A stretch of DNA of 64,000 bases from Bacillus_P idriensis_A (GCF_050483325.1 NZ_JBCMYF010000014.1:1-64000), one strand, 5' to 3'. Shown: positions 43,417 through 52,113, counted from the first letter of the stretch. A program made the numbers and translations. The notes: generated by a model not told the origin, from the letters alone.

Positions 43417-43851
43417 ATGAGATTTATGATGATTGTAAAAGCGACTACAGACTCAGAGGAAGGAAAAATGCCTGGCCCGGAGCTTATTAAGGCGATGCAG
43501 AAGTATAACGAAGAATTGGTGAAAGCAGGTGTTTTATTAGCAGGAGATGGTCTACATTCTAGTTCAAACGGTATAAGGATTTCCTATCCGGAACCAGGTG
43601 ATAAACCAAAGATTATTGACGGTCCGTTTACGGAGGCAAAAGAATTAATTGCGGGATATACCTTGATTGAAGTTAAATCAAGAGAAGAAGCTATTGAATG
43701 GGCATTAAGGATGCCGGATCCACATGGATTTGGACAGGGAGAAATTGAGCTTAGGCAGGTATTTGAGGCAGTTGACTTGACAGATAATCCAGAATTCCTG
43801 GAAAAAGAAGCAGCACTTCGAAAACATGTAGAAGAGCGAAAAAAGGCGTGA
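43417..43851 (+). CDS. YCII/DGPF-domain protein
   Basis: 144 aa. KIIDGPFTEAKELIAGYTLIEV carries the DGPF motif that gives the family its name. RBS TAGGAGG. It overlaps the sigma factor gene by 4 bases (GTGA), so the two are coupled. DGPF proteins are the standard partners of ECF42 sigma factors. Role unknown. Confidence 0.88.
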   Translation: MRFMMIVKATTDSEEGKMPGPELIKAMQKYNEELVKAGVLLAGDGLHSSSNGIRISYPEPGDKPKIIDGPFTEAKELIAGYTLIEVKSREEAIEWALRMPDPHGFGQGEIELRQVFEAVDLTDNPEFLEKEAALRKHVEERKKA

Positions 43852-45113
43852 GTTCGCCCCAAACACAACGAACAATTGAAGCGATATGGCGAATAGAATC
43901 ACCAAAACTCATTGCAAAGTTAACCAGAATGGTACGGGATGTTAGTCTTGCAGAGGATCTGGCTCAAGATGCCTTGGTGATTGCTCTTGAAAAATGGCCG
44001 CATGCTGGGATACCAGATAATCCTGGCGCATGGCTGATGACGACGGCGAAACGGCGTGCGATTGATCTTTTGCGAAGAACGAAGATTCGTGATCAAAAGT
44101 ATGTAGAGATTGCTAAAAATACGGATTTATATACTGAGGAAGACATAGATCATGTTCTGGATGGGGAGATTGGTGACGATCTCCTTCGTCTGATTTTTAT
44201 GACCTGTCATCCAGTATTATCACAGGATGCCAGAGTTGCCTTGACACTGCGCCTGTTATGCGGACTTAACACGGAAGAAATTGCGCGTTCATTCCTCGTC
44301 GCGGAATCAACCATTGCTCAGAGAATTGTCCGTGCTAAGAGAACCCTTAACGAAAAAAAGATTCCTTTTGAGGTACCTCTTGGAGAGGAACTTAATGATC
44401 GCCTGTCGACCGTACTTGAAGTGGTTTACCTTATGTTTAATGAAGGATATTCAGCAACTTCCGGGGACCACTGGATCCGTCCTTTACTATGCCAAGAGGC
44501 ACTGAGACTCGGACGTGTCCTTGCCGAGATCGCGCCTAATGAACCGGAAGTTCATGGACTAGTTGCTTTAATGGAAATTCAATTTTCCCGGTTCAAAACT
44601 CGAGTTAATTCGAAAGGAGAACCTGTTCTTCTTATGGATCAAAACCGGGCACAGTGGGATCAATTATTGATTCGCCGTGGTTTGGCAGCACTGGAGCGCA
44701 GCCGGAAGTTAGGGCGTACACTTGGGCCATATTCATTGCAGGCAGCCATCTCTGCTTGCCATACTCAGGCACCGACTCCAGAGGAGACAGATTGGCCACG
44801 AATTGCTGCTCTTTACGAAGCGCTATCGATTGTAATGCCCTCGCCAATCGTAGAATTAAACCGGGCAGTTGCTATATCCATGGCATTTGGTCCGGACATT
44901 GGCATCCAGATTGTAGACGAGTTGAATGCTGACCCAACCTTAAAGAAATATCATCTATTGCCGAGTGTTCGCGCGGATCTCCTGATGAAGCTAGGGCGGT
45001 ACAATGAAGCTCGGACAGAATTTGAACGTGCTGCATCACTAACCCAGAATGAACGTGAACGAACCCTTCTACTAAATCGCGCAATGGAATGTGGAAAAGG
45101 AACATTTACATAA
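43848..45113 (+). CDS. ECF sigma factor with long C-terminal extension (ECF42 type)
   Basis: 421 aa. Sigma2 region (RMVRDVSLAEDLAQDALVIAL and WLMTTAKRRAIDLLRR) and sigma4 region (LCGLNTEEIARSFLVAESTIAQRIVRAKR) fill about the first 180 residues; the remaining 240 form the helical TPR-like extension that is diagnostic for ECF42, with NEGYSAT and AVAISMAFGP segments. No anti-sigma gene is adjacent, as usual for this group, where the extension controls activity. GTG start overlapping the YCII gene. Confidence 0.9.
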   Translation: MSSPQTQRTIEAIWRIESPKLIAKLTRMVRDVSLAEDLAQDALVIALEKWPHAGIPDNPGAWLMTTAKRRAIDLLRRTKIRDQKYVEIAKNTDLYTEEDIDHVLDGEIGDDLLRLIFMTCHPVLSQDARVALTLRLLCGLNTEEIARSFLVAESTIAQRIVRAKRTLNEKKIPFEVPLGEELNDRLSTVLEVVYLMFNEGYSATSGDHWIRPLLCQEALRLGRVLAEIAPNEPEVHGLVALMEIQFSRFKTRVNSKGEPVLLMDQNRAQWDQLLIRRGLAALERSRKLGRTLGPYSLQAAISACHTQAPTPEETDWPRIAALYEALSIVMPSPIVELNRAVAISMAFGPDIGIQIVDELNADPTLKKYHLLPSVRADLLMKLGRYNEARTEFERAASLTQNERERTLLLNRAMECGKGTFT

Positions 45114-45130
45114 AATTATTACTCATTCCT

Positions 45131-45157
45131 TGTCGATTATCTCATTCCTTATTCGTC
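45131..45157 (+). promoter_or_regulatory. ECF42-type promoter (second YCII gene)
   Basis: TGTCGA (45131-45136), 17-base spacer, CGTC (45154-45157). Same motif and spacing as at 42339. Confidence 0.7.
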
Positions 45158-45230
45158 GTGCTGGTAAAGGAATAGTTGAGCAGTCTATTCTGCTCTTCAA
45201 TTCTTCCAACTTAAACGAGGAGGGAAAACA

Positions 45231-45665
45231 ATGAGATTTTTATTGATTGTCAAAGCCACAGAGTACTCGGAGGCGGGGCTAGCCGACGGAAAGGATTACC
45301 GCGAGGCAATGATTTCGTATAAGAAGTCACTGGCTAAAAAAGGTGCACTTCTTGCCGATGAAGAGCTTCAGCCAAGTTCAACCGGGTTAAGAATAACGTA
45401 TCCAAAGAAAGGTGGAAAACCACAGGTATTGGCAGGCCCGTTTCCGGTAAATCAAGACCTTACCATGGAATATATGTTGATTAATGTGAGTACGGAGGAC
45501 GAGGCGCTAAACTTGGCGCTAAGAATGCCGGTTCCAAAGGTGAGAGGCAAGTACGAGATAGAATTACGAAGTCTAAAAGAGAAACTAGAGTCCATACAAG
45601 ACCCTGGAATAAAGGCGATGGAAGCCTCTTTACAAGATCAGCTTAATATGTTGAAAAATTTATAA
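45231..45665 (+). CDS. Second YCII/DGPF-like protein
   Basis: 144 aa, a diverged paralogue of the gene at 43417: MRFLLIVKATEYSEAG and QVLAGPFPVNQDLTMEYMLI align with it, but the DGPF tetrad is AGPF here. RBS GAGGAGGG. It has its own ECF42-type promoter. Confidence 0.85.
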   Translation: MRFLLIVKATEYSEAGLADGKDYREAMISYKKSLAKKGALLADEELQPSSTGLRITYPKKGGKPQVLAGPFPVNQDLTMEYMLINVSTEDEALNLALRMPVPKVRGKYEIELRSLKEKLESIQDPGIKAMEASLQDQLNMLKNL

Positions 45666-45739
45666 TGTCAATTTCAAAAAGTTTATTTGTTTTATTCAAG
45701 AAAGATTTTTCAGGCAGTATATAAACCCTATGAAAAGGA

Positions 45740-46093
45740 GTGTGTGTAAAAATGAACCAAGAAATAACTGATTTTATTGATGCATTAAAAGAACCCTGGC
45801 AGGGAGAACTTGCCACTAATCTGAGGGAAGTTGTCCACAAGGCCATACCAAATGTACATGAACGCATTCAATACAAAAAGCCACATTTTTTAAAGAACGG
45901 AAAGTACGCTGCTGTTATCTCGATATCAAAAGCAGCAGTCAGCTTTACAATTTTTAATGCCGTCACACTGTATCTTGTAGAAGGCATGTTCGATGGACCT
46001 CCAGAAAGAAAGACAATGAAGCTCCGCAAAGGGGATACGATTGATTTCGACCAGCTTGTCTCATTGGTTAGTCAAGCCTCAGAAGCGCTTTAA
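45740..46093 (+). CDS. DUF1801 domain protein
   Basis: 117 aa. IPNVHERIQYKKPHFLKNGK and YAAVISISKAAVSFTIFN fit DUF1801. RBS AAAAGGAG. Last gene of the plus-strand cluster; no separate ECF-type promoter seen. Confidence 0.8.
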   Translation: MCVKMNQEITDFIDALKEPWQGELATNLREVVHKAIPNVHERIQYKKPHFLKNGKYAAVISISKAAVSFTIFNAVTLYLVEGMFDGPPERKTMKLRKGDTIDFDQLVSLVSQASEAL

Positions 46094-46132
46094 TTACAAA
46101 TCAATTCTATAAATAATTGGATGTAAATATTA

Positions 46133-46174
46133 AGAAACCCAGCTAATTTCTCATGTGAAGATAGCTGGGTTTTT
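46133..46174 (+). terminator. Terminator of the ECF42 cluster
   Basis: The stem AAACCCAGCTA/TAGCTGGGTTT is followed by TTAT. It ends the plus-strand block. Confidence 0.75.
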
Positions 46175-46221
46175 ATAGTTGGATGTGCAAAATAACACTT
46201 AAAATATACGCAAATTATCAG

Positions 46222-46437
46222 TCAAAGTGACACTATAAAGGCTTTAGCTTCTTTATTTTTTCGTAACTTCTTTAAACATTCATAAATTCTCGCATAAGTA
46301 CGTGAATGTTCATCTAATTTATTGGATTCAATAAAGCATTTTAGGGAATTTTCATAATCCGGATTCTCGAAATTTTCTAATCCTAAATAATATAAGTTAC
46401 GTGCCTTTTCATTTGTCCATATTCTTCTTTTACCTAC
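46222..46437 (-). pseudogene. TPR-like protein fragment
   Basis: The minus-strand frame encodes RRIWTNEKARNLYYLGLENF, then ENPDYENSLKCFIESNKL and ends KAFIVSL. It is TPR-like, but there is no ATG, GTG or TTG start before an upstream stop, so it looks 5'-truncated. No array element follows it. Confidence 0.45.
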
Positions 46438-46475
46438 CTACACCTGTTTGAGATTTATGAATCCTATCATTACCT

Positions 46476-46549
46476 ATTGAGCTACCCTGCCAAATCCACA
46501 ATAAGAAAAGGCGATCCACTTTGCTGCAATCGCCCCCGATTGTTGAAAG
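46476..46549 (-). repeat. Array element copy 18
   Basis: Exact core at 46527-46542, with CACAATAAGAAAAGGCGATC and GTTGAAAG end; adjacent to the kinase-like stop. Confidence 0.85.
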
Positions 46550-46550
46550 T

Positions 46551-47162
46551 TCACTTAGTCCCACTGAATACAAAATCTGCTCTTTGGAATGGTTTTTGCT
46601 CTTCCAGATAAATATCTTCTGATATCATCCAATTATCTTCCCACAATTCACGAGCGTCTTCTCCATCTCTTTTAATACCTCTTGATAGCCTTATCTCTCT
46701 AGGGCAATCAATCCATATCTTTATATCATATTTATTTTCTAGTTCTTGACGAGTGGTATATATACCTTCAACTACGACATTACCCCCTACAGGCACAGTA
46801 TGGCATTCTGCTAAAGAATCAGTTTCCCAATCGTATCGCTGATATTGTCCTTCTCTCCCTTGGCTTATTGGTTCCAGTACCTGATCTAAAAGACGTTTCC
46901 AATCGAAGTCTGCACCGACTGGCTTTTGTGTAGGATGTTTTTTTATAATTTGTGATGAAGGAAAGTAAAAATCATCATTATGTACAATTGTTATATTAGG
47001 GAGTACTTCTTTCATTTTATCAGCAAATGTACTTTTCCCTGAGCCGCCACATCCATCTATTCCAATCACCAAAGTTGATTGAATTTTAGTGATCTTACAG
47101 ATAGTTTCCATAAACTCTTTAAAGGAGTTGACTTTTCCCCTTACCAATTTCATATCACTCAT
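46551..47162 (-). CDS. Uridine kinase-like P-loop protein
   Basis: 203 aa AAA/nucleoside kinase-like protein. Walker A GIDGCGGSGKST (about 34-45), NDDFYFPS after the second strand and RLSRGIKRDG lid region, as in uridine kinase-like proteins. RBS AAAGGGGTG. Probably phosphorylates a small molecule; substrate unknown. Confidence 0.8.
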   Translation of the reverse strand: MSDMKLVRGKVNSFKEFMETICKITKIQSTLVIGIDGCGGSGKSTFADKMKEVLPNITIVHNDDFYFPSSQIIKKHPTQKPVGADFDWKRLLDQVLEPISQGREGQYQRYDWETDSLAECHTVPVGGNVVVEGIYTTRQELENKYDIKIWIDCPREIRLSRGIKRDGEDARELWEDNWMISEDIYLEEQKPFQRADFVFSGTK

Positions 47163-47207
47163 AATTTCATCACCCCTTTAGGTTCGTTCAGGAATTTGAT
47201 AACGACA

Positions 47208-47324
47208 TTCAAAGATTTCAACAAAAAAGGCCTTAACCCTCCTTGGATTAACACCTTCAACTAGTTAATTAGAAGGACCAAAGCAAATTACTTTGCAGCA
47301 ATAGCCCCCTATAATCGAAGAGAG
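47208..47324 (-). repeat. Array element copies 19-20 (type B plus type A in tandem)
   Basis: Type B (TTTCAACAAAAAAGGCCTTA ... GGATTAACACC) at 47210-47265, then type A variant (GCAGCAATAGCCCCCTATAA) at 47295-47314, reaching the start of the next gene's downstream region. Confidence 0.65.
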
Positions 47325-47342
47325 TGGTTCATTTTAGTTCAG

Positions 47343-47600
47343 TTAGATAAGAGCTTGTTTCAATACATAAATTATTAAGCCGCAAATTACCGATACTCCC
47401 ACGAAAGACCCAAAGAAAAATACCGGTGAGACTGTTCTTCCAAACTCTACTTCGTTTGGAAGTTCATTAACACTCTCCCAAGCACTATCTATATCTGGGA
47501 CATATCTTTTAGTCTTTATATATTCCATTACAAACGTGATTAGAAAATAAATCAAATGAACAAATACAGAACCTATAATTGCTTGAATTATTGTACTCAA
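47343..47600 (-). CDS. Small membrane protein
   Basis: 85 aa, two helices (about 5-24 and 60-82) separated by an acidic loop. The annotated TTG start touches AAAGGG; an ATA or ATT three to four codons later would be better spaced. Family unknown. Confidence 0.6.
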   Translation of the reverse strand: MSTIIQAIIGSVFVHLIYFLITFVMEYIKTKRYVPDIDSAWESVNELPNEVEFGRTVSPVFFFGSFVGVSVICGLIIYVLKQALI

Positions 47601-47654
47601 CCCTTTACACCACCATAATAGAATTATATTTAATCAAAGCTGACTTCCTATAAA

Positions 47655-47727
47655 ATCATAAACGCTGCCCAATGCTTCAAAAAAAAGGCGTACCGCTTTG
47701 CTGCAATCGCCCCCGATTGCTGAATAT
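47655..47727 (-). repeat. Array element copy 21
   Basis: Exact core at 47704-47719 with GGCGTACCGCTTTGCTG and outer GCTGCCCAATGCTTCAA. Confidence 0.85.
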
Positions 47728-47728
47728 C

Positions 47729-48217
47729 TTACATTTTCATTTTCCAATCATTATAAACCTCAATATCCTGATCAAATACACTTTCCTTTAACCACCTAAA
47801 TGCTTTAAGAACTAGTGGAGATGCATTATTAATATTTGCTTCTTTTTCTGATAACCACAACGCACCCAGAGAGTCTTGACCTTCAAACTGATGAGGATTA
47901 TTTATATTACCACGGACTTTTTCAACCAAATAATAAGCTGCAATGTGATGGACAAATTCACAATCATTCCAATCCCAAGGCAACATAAAATCTGCAATAC
48001 CTAAGTTCTTTTCTATTTTCACTTCAATACCAGTCTCTTCAAGAAATTCTCGTTTTAAAGCTCCTGTCAGACTTTCACCATCTTCTAAACTTCCTCCTGG
48101 AAGATCATAACGATTTATGTAAGGTCCTCTGTTCTTATTGATTACTAGTATTTTATTGCCATCGGTGTAAATGCCATAAACTCCAAAAGCTCGGTGAATC
48201 TTTTTATCAGTAATCAT
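47729..48217 (-). CDS. Nudix hydrolase
   Basis: 162 aa. Nudix box GGSLEDGESLTGALKREFLE, then ETGIEV, complete. RBS GAGGAG. Different from the two other Nudix genes of the array. Substrate unknown. Confidence 0.85.
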   Translation of the reverse strand: MITDKKIHRAFGVYGIYTDGNKILVINKNRGPYINRYDLPGGSLEDGESLTGALKREFLEETGIEVKIEKNLGIADFMLPWDWNDCEFVHHIAAYYLVEKVRGNINNPHQFEGQDSLGALWLSEKEANINNASPLVLKAFRWLKESVFDQDIEVYNDWKMKM

Positions 48218-48245
48218 TATTTTCTCCTCGCTATATTCTGAACGT

Positions 48246-48296
48246 CAAAGGGTGAAAACCGATATTACACAATAGCCACCGATTGTGGAAGATTAA
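48246..48296 (-). repeat. Array element copy 22 (inside a gene end)
   Basis: GATATTACACAATAGCCACC then GATTGTGGAAGATTAAAC. The last nine codons of the next gene lie inside this element. Confidence 0.65.
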
Positions 48297-48600
48297 ACTC
48301 CTCTTCTTCTTCAATATTTTTTATTAAGTTATTGAATTCCTTCTGCAGAATTGTTCTTCTGTCTTCTCTAATTTTCTTCTTTTCCTCTCGATCATCATCG
48401 ATTCTTCCTTTTATCATTTCTATGGCAACTGGTGCTGCTGCTTTAGCAATTTCTATTGCTGCTGTAGCTGCAAGTTCTTTTCCAATTGACCCATTACTGA
48501 AAGTAGGACTGTTTTTTGAGCTATTACGCTCAATTATTTCACCATCATTGGTACTGTCTTTAAATATATCTAATTCTGTAGGTTTAGATTTTTGGCTCAT
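48265..48600 (-). CDS. Hypothetical protein
   Basis: 111 aa with a central Ala/Ile-rich helix (ELAATAAIEIAKAAAPVAIE) and a charged C-terminal helix (DDREEKKKIREDRRTIL). The C-terminal NLPQSVAIV is encoded by the flanking array element, so the original stop was probably lost. Family unknown. RBS GGGGGAAC. Confidence 0.6.
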   Translation of the reverse strand: MSQKSKPTELDIFKDSTNDGEIIERNSSKNSPTFSNGSIGKELAATAAIEIAKAAAPVAIEMIKGRIDDDREEKKKIREDRRTILQKEFNNLIKNIEEEEEFNLPQSVAIV

Positions 48601-49235
48601 ATTGTTCCCCCATCTTTATTTTATTCATAATCTAATTTTCCATATAACAGGATTTAATAAGACCTCGTATTAATAACTACACATTACCATATTACACCAT
48701 ATCGTCTCTTGACTAAACTGCATACGTTCTTATTATCTCATCGATTTTACCAACATCAGAAACAACAATCGTAATCACTTGTTTAGTATTTAGCCCTCCC
48801 TTATGGTTTCAAAATAGTCTAGGACACTAAGACACTGTCCTAGACATATTGACCTTAAAGTTTTCCTGAATTTATCGGAATGGCTCTACGCTTCTCCCGA
48901 TAAATTTGCTATAGTAATAGGGGTCCTGCCAGCGAAACGCAGATTACAACGCTAAGGGGTGTAGAACCCAAAAATCTCTTGATATGACAACGTTAAGAGA
49001 ATCTTCCTAATCTCCATATGTCATAAAGTCCCTTAATCAAATAAAATATTGCATAACTTAAATGCAGGCTTCTAGACATAATGAATTCAAAGGATATTAG
49101 GGTTGTCATATAGCATACTTTTTGACATAAACGCTTAGCGTTGTAAATCCGCGAAATGGTGGTGCTACCCCTAATTAAAAAAGATGCTTCAAAGAGTACG
49201 CAATTTCCATTAGCATTCTAAGTAAGGAGAAAACG
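48601..49235. other. Gene-free region with inverted repeats and a MITE-like element
   Basis: Two perfect 10-bp inverted repeats (48817-48826 with 48836-48845, GTCTAGGACA; and 48869-48878 with 48897-48906, AATTTATCGG) precede the MITE-like element at 48919-49172. No gene in this region. Confidence 0.6.
48919..49172. mobile_element. MITE-like element, 254 bp
   Basis: Imperfect terminal inverted repeats of about 40 bp. Left end begins AGGGGTCCTGCCAGCGAAAC and includes ATTACAACGCTAAG; right end on the minus strand begins AGGGGTAGCACCACCATTTC and includes TTTACAACGCTAAG. Subterminal TATGACAAC/GTTGTCATA motifs recur inside. No coding sequence. Flanks are TAAT and AATTA, so the target duplication is unclear. 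Confidence 0.6.
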
Positions 49236-49484
49236 ATGAATATAAAAAGAAACCAAGTATTTATCCAGTTAGATGTATCTAATTGGGACAATACTGATCT
49301 AGGTTCAACATTACATGAGATTTGTCATTTTAATAAAGAATATGAGAATGATATAGTTGAGGTTCATCAGGTTACATCCTTAGGAAAAATTAATAACGAA
49401 TGGAGATATTTAGTCATTTTAAATATTTCAAAAGATCTAGATAATTTAGGTGAATTAGTAGGAAATAGTTCCAGTGTAAGATAA
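49236..49484 (+). CDS. Hypothetical protein
   Basis: 82 aa, no membrane segment. STLHEICHFNKEYENDIVEV includes a short Cys/His cluster. RBS TAAGGAG. Plus-strand gene in the array. Function unknown. Confidence 0.6.
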   Translation: MNIKRNQVFIQLDVSNWDNTDLGSTLHEICHFNKEYENDIVEVHQVTSLGKINNEWRYLVILNISKDLDNLGELVGNSSSVR

Positions 49485-49751
49485 CTATAATAGCTAAATA
49501 CTAGGAGTTTAGTTTCTCATGAATACAATATTCATTTCTAATTTACATAATAAAACCTAGAGGAAGTTGCAAAAAAGAAAACCCCTTGGTAATCAAGGGG
49601 TTTTTCACTGTCCGGATTTATCATTTATGCACGTTTTTATACAAGGCTGCTAGATCAACGTTTTCAGCTGCGGAAGAAGCCGGTTGGCTGCATAAAAAAA
49701 AGGGTGTTTATGCATGTTACTTTAGAATAAAGTTTGATCATTTCTATGATC
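49485..49751. other. Gene-free stretch
   Basis: Contains a terminator and then a short open stretch (AARSTFSAAEEAGWLHKKKG) without start or homology that I recognise. Nothing else seen. Confidence 0.35.
49576..49609 (+). terminator. Terminator
   Basis: The perfect 9-bp stem AACCCCTTG/CAAGGGGTT is followed by TTTCAC, after the 49236 gene. Confidence 0.75.
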
Positions 49752-49790
49752 CTTCTTCCATTAAAGCCCCCTATAATGGAATAATTGAAA
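49752..49790 (-). repeat. Array element copy 23 (short palindrome)
   Basis: TTCCATTAAAGCCCCCTATA followed by ATGGAATAA: outer arms TTCCATTA/TAATGGAA around GCCCCC, 5 bases from the next stop. Confidence 0.7.
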
Positions 49791-50587
49791 TTAAAACAAA
49801 CTGATAAATTTCTCTTGAAAAGCTTTAAATTGTGAAGTGTATTTTTCAATTTTCTTGTGGTCAGCTACTGAATTTAGAAAAGGTTTTCGTTTTCCAATAA
49901 CCATTATGTCTTTCCCATCTATCGGATCATCTAATACTACATATGGCTGAAAGTAATCGCATTTAGTATCAGCTAGAGCGATGGACAATTTTGCATATTC
50001 CTCTGTTGGAAACTGATTTGATATTGTTAAGTTCGATAATTCTTAAGTTGAGTTAATGGTTCTAGAGATTCATCTCTCACTCTAATGTTGAGCAGACTTA
50101 AAGAATCGAGGCGAATCATTCCTTTTAATGGCTCAAGAGTATCTAAATTTAGAGTGTTCCATACTCCACCTGATAAACGTAAGGATTCAATAGCTGTATG
50201 ATTTTTCAATTCATATACGCTGTTTAATTTCTTGAAATCCTCAATCGACAGAGTTTTAAGTGCTGTGTTCTTAGACAAATCCCACAGTTTATCCGCTTTT
50301 GTATTCCAACACAAATAGATTTGCTCTGTAGTACTTAATAGTTCTAATGCAGTTAATCTCTCTACCTTCATCCCATATATACAAAGAACCTTTGGCTTAA
50401 TAAGATTAAGTATCAGGTCAAACTCTGCCTGATTAACATTAAATAACCAAACCGTTTCAAGGTGTTGGTAGTTTATCAACTTCTCAAGGTTATTTGTTTT
50501 ACCTTGAAGAGCTATTTCAACTATTGTAGTATCAACATCATTTAAATCTTTAATAAACTCCGGCTGTTCACCAATAGGGAACATCAT
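49791..50587 (-). pseudogene. Frameshifted leucine-rich-repeat-like protein
   Basis: The 186-codon frame from 50587 has LRR-like units (LDTLEPLKGMIRLDSLSLLN, IRVRDESLEPLTQLK) and stops at 50027. Directly beyond, in the next frame, the sequence continues LSNLTISNQFPTEEYAKLSI and runs to LF at 49791. One base change near 50025-50040 would join them to about 265 aa. RBS GGGGGAG. Family is a small LRR-type protein; function unknown. Confidence 0.65.
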
Positions 50588-50625
50588 AACTCCCCCAGTT
50601 ATTTATTATTACTTTAATGTATATC

Positions 50626-50692
50626 TTCTTCCACCAATACCTAAATAAGAAATGGCGATCCACTTTGCGGCAAACGCACCCGATTCTTGAAT
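50626..50692 (-). repeat. Array element copy 24
   Basis: GGCGATCCACTTTGCGGCAA and core variant AACGCACCCGATTCTTG with the ending GAATAA. Confidence 0.75.
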
Positions 50693-50751
50693 AAGACTGA
50701 TTGTAATACCATCTTCAAATAGGCTCTTTCAATACACAAACATGAATAAGA

Positions 50752-51603
50752 TTAGTTAATCCAATGAGAAGGTCGATGTATATGGGAGGGTAATGTTGTC
50801 TTTACATCACCTTTAGCCGAATTAATTTGCATTTGAGTCAAAAACATACTGGTGGACAAATCAGCGCCGCTGATATTAACATCTCGCAAATCTGCACCAA
50901 TAAAATTGACTGCCCTTAAATCTGTATTTCCCATATCCGCAGCAATCAAATAGGCTCCCCTAAAATCAGTCGCTCTTAAATCTTTTCCTTTTAACTTTTT
51001 GCCCATCCAATCAGCTCTTGCATGGTCAAACTCTTTAATTTTCCGAACACCAGGTATTTTATCAATTATATTTTTCCTAACAAAATCACTCGCTAAAGTA
51101 AGCAGCTCATTTAAAGAAAATCGGTACATCACTAGATCAAGTGACAATAAATTATCTGCGTCCAACTTCGTTAAAGCCTGCAATTCCTTTAACTGTTTTC
51201 CCAACTTGTCAGCTAAATCATCCGGTATATCGTAAGACAGAGCTTCTGCCACGTATCCAATCATTTCATGAATTTGCTCCATGATGGGAAAAACTTGAAA
51301 CATTTTCTTCCCAATGTCTGGGTTTTCTCTCCAACTCTGACCGTTAAAAGTAACTTGAGAAACGACTTGTCCAGCACCCAAACAATCAAATACTGTACAG
51401 CCTTTGAATCCTTTATCCCTTAACTGGCTATGAACTTGGCAACTGTAATCAGACCGCAAATTCATACAAGGAGTACCTGCCGGTTTGTTAATCGGAAAAT
51501 CACTTGATGCTACAATATTAAGCGCTGTACAACAAAGTCCAAAGCACTTCGTACAATCAGCCTTTAAATTTTCTCTAATATTTTTGGCTGTTTGTTTATC
51601 CAT
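50752..51603 (-). CDS. Pentapeptide-repeat protein with Cys-rich N-terminus
   Basis: 283 aa. The N-terminal part has a Cys-rich cluster (DCTKCFGLCC and CMNLRSDYSCQ, CTVFDCLGAG), possibly a metal or Fe-S site. The C-terminal third is a short pentapeptide-repeat run (LKGKDLRATDFRGAYLIAAD, then LRAVNFIGADLRDVNISGAD). RBS AGAGGG. Related proteins are usually annotated only as pentapeptide-repeat proteins. Confidence 0.8.
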   Translation of the reverse strand: MDKQTAKNIRENLKADCTKCFGLCCTALNIVASSDFPINKPAGTPCMNLRSDYSCQVHSQLRDKGFKGCTVFDCLGAGQVVSQVTFNGQSWRENPDIGKKMFQVFPIMEQIHEMIGYVAEALSYDIPDDLADKLGKQLKELQALTKLDADNLLSLDLVMYRFSLNELLTLASDFVRKNIIDKIPGVRKIKEFDHARADWMGKKLKGKDLRATDFRGAYLIAADMGNTDLRAVNFIGADLRDVNISGADLSTSMFLTQMQINSAKGDVKTTLPSHIHRPSHWIN

Positions 51604-51652
51604 TTTTTTACCCTCTATCTGAAAAAACTTTTGAGTTTATTATACAAGATTC

Positions 51653-51729
51653 CTAAACAATCTGGCCCTTTACTTTAATAAGAAGAGGTGACGCTTTGTT
51701 AAGCAATCGCCCCCGATTGTCGAAGAATG
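51653..51729 (-). repeat. Array element copy 25
   Basis: Exact core at 51704-51719, outer AACAATCTGGCCC, ending in GTCGAAGAAT. Confidence 0.85.
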
Positions 51730-51761
51730 AATGGCTTTAATCCTGATTAATGTTAACTTAA

Positions 51762-51986
51762 TCATAAATAAAAGTAAGCTATTACTGGTGAAATACTTAG
51801 AATAATTCCGATAGAAATAAGAATTTTATTTTCACTTTTTCTAAAGAGGCCTATAACTGATACTATAAGTTGGACTATTATAACTCCCACTATAATCTCT
51901 AATTTAATGGCAACTAATATTAGATACCAAATAAAAACACCTAAGCTGACTGAAAGTACACTACATAAAATGGGGAATTTTTCAAT
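51762..51986 (-). CDS. Small membrane protein with ATT start (not ATG)
   Basis: A 74-aa frame IEKFPILCSVLSVSLGVFIW (then YLILVAIKLEIIVGVIIVQL) ends in VIAYFYL. Three hydrophobic helices. No ATG/GTG/TTG is in frame before an upstream stop; an ATT lies 7 bases after GGAG. Either an ATT start or a decayed gene. An element follows the stop by about 30 bases, as for the other cassettes. Confidence 0.45.
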   Translation of the reverse strand: MEKFPILCSVLSVSLGVFIWYLILVAIKLEIIVGVIIVQLIVSVIGLFRKSENKILISIGIILSISPVIAYFYL

Positions 51987-52039
51987 GCTATCACTCCGAT
52001 AATCAGTGTATGAACTTTCTATTTAGACAATCCCCCTTG

Positions 52040-52113
52040 CTCATTGAATTGCTCATTTCCCAAAAATAAAAGGCGATCCACTTTGCAGCAATTGCCCCCG
52101 ATTGTAGAATACT
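52040..52113 (-). repeat. Array element copy 26
   Basis: AAGGCGATCCACTTTGCAGC then AATTGCCCCCGATTG with outer AATTGCTCATTTCCC. Confidence 0.8.
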
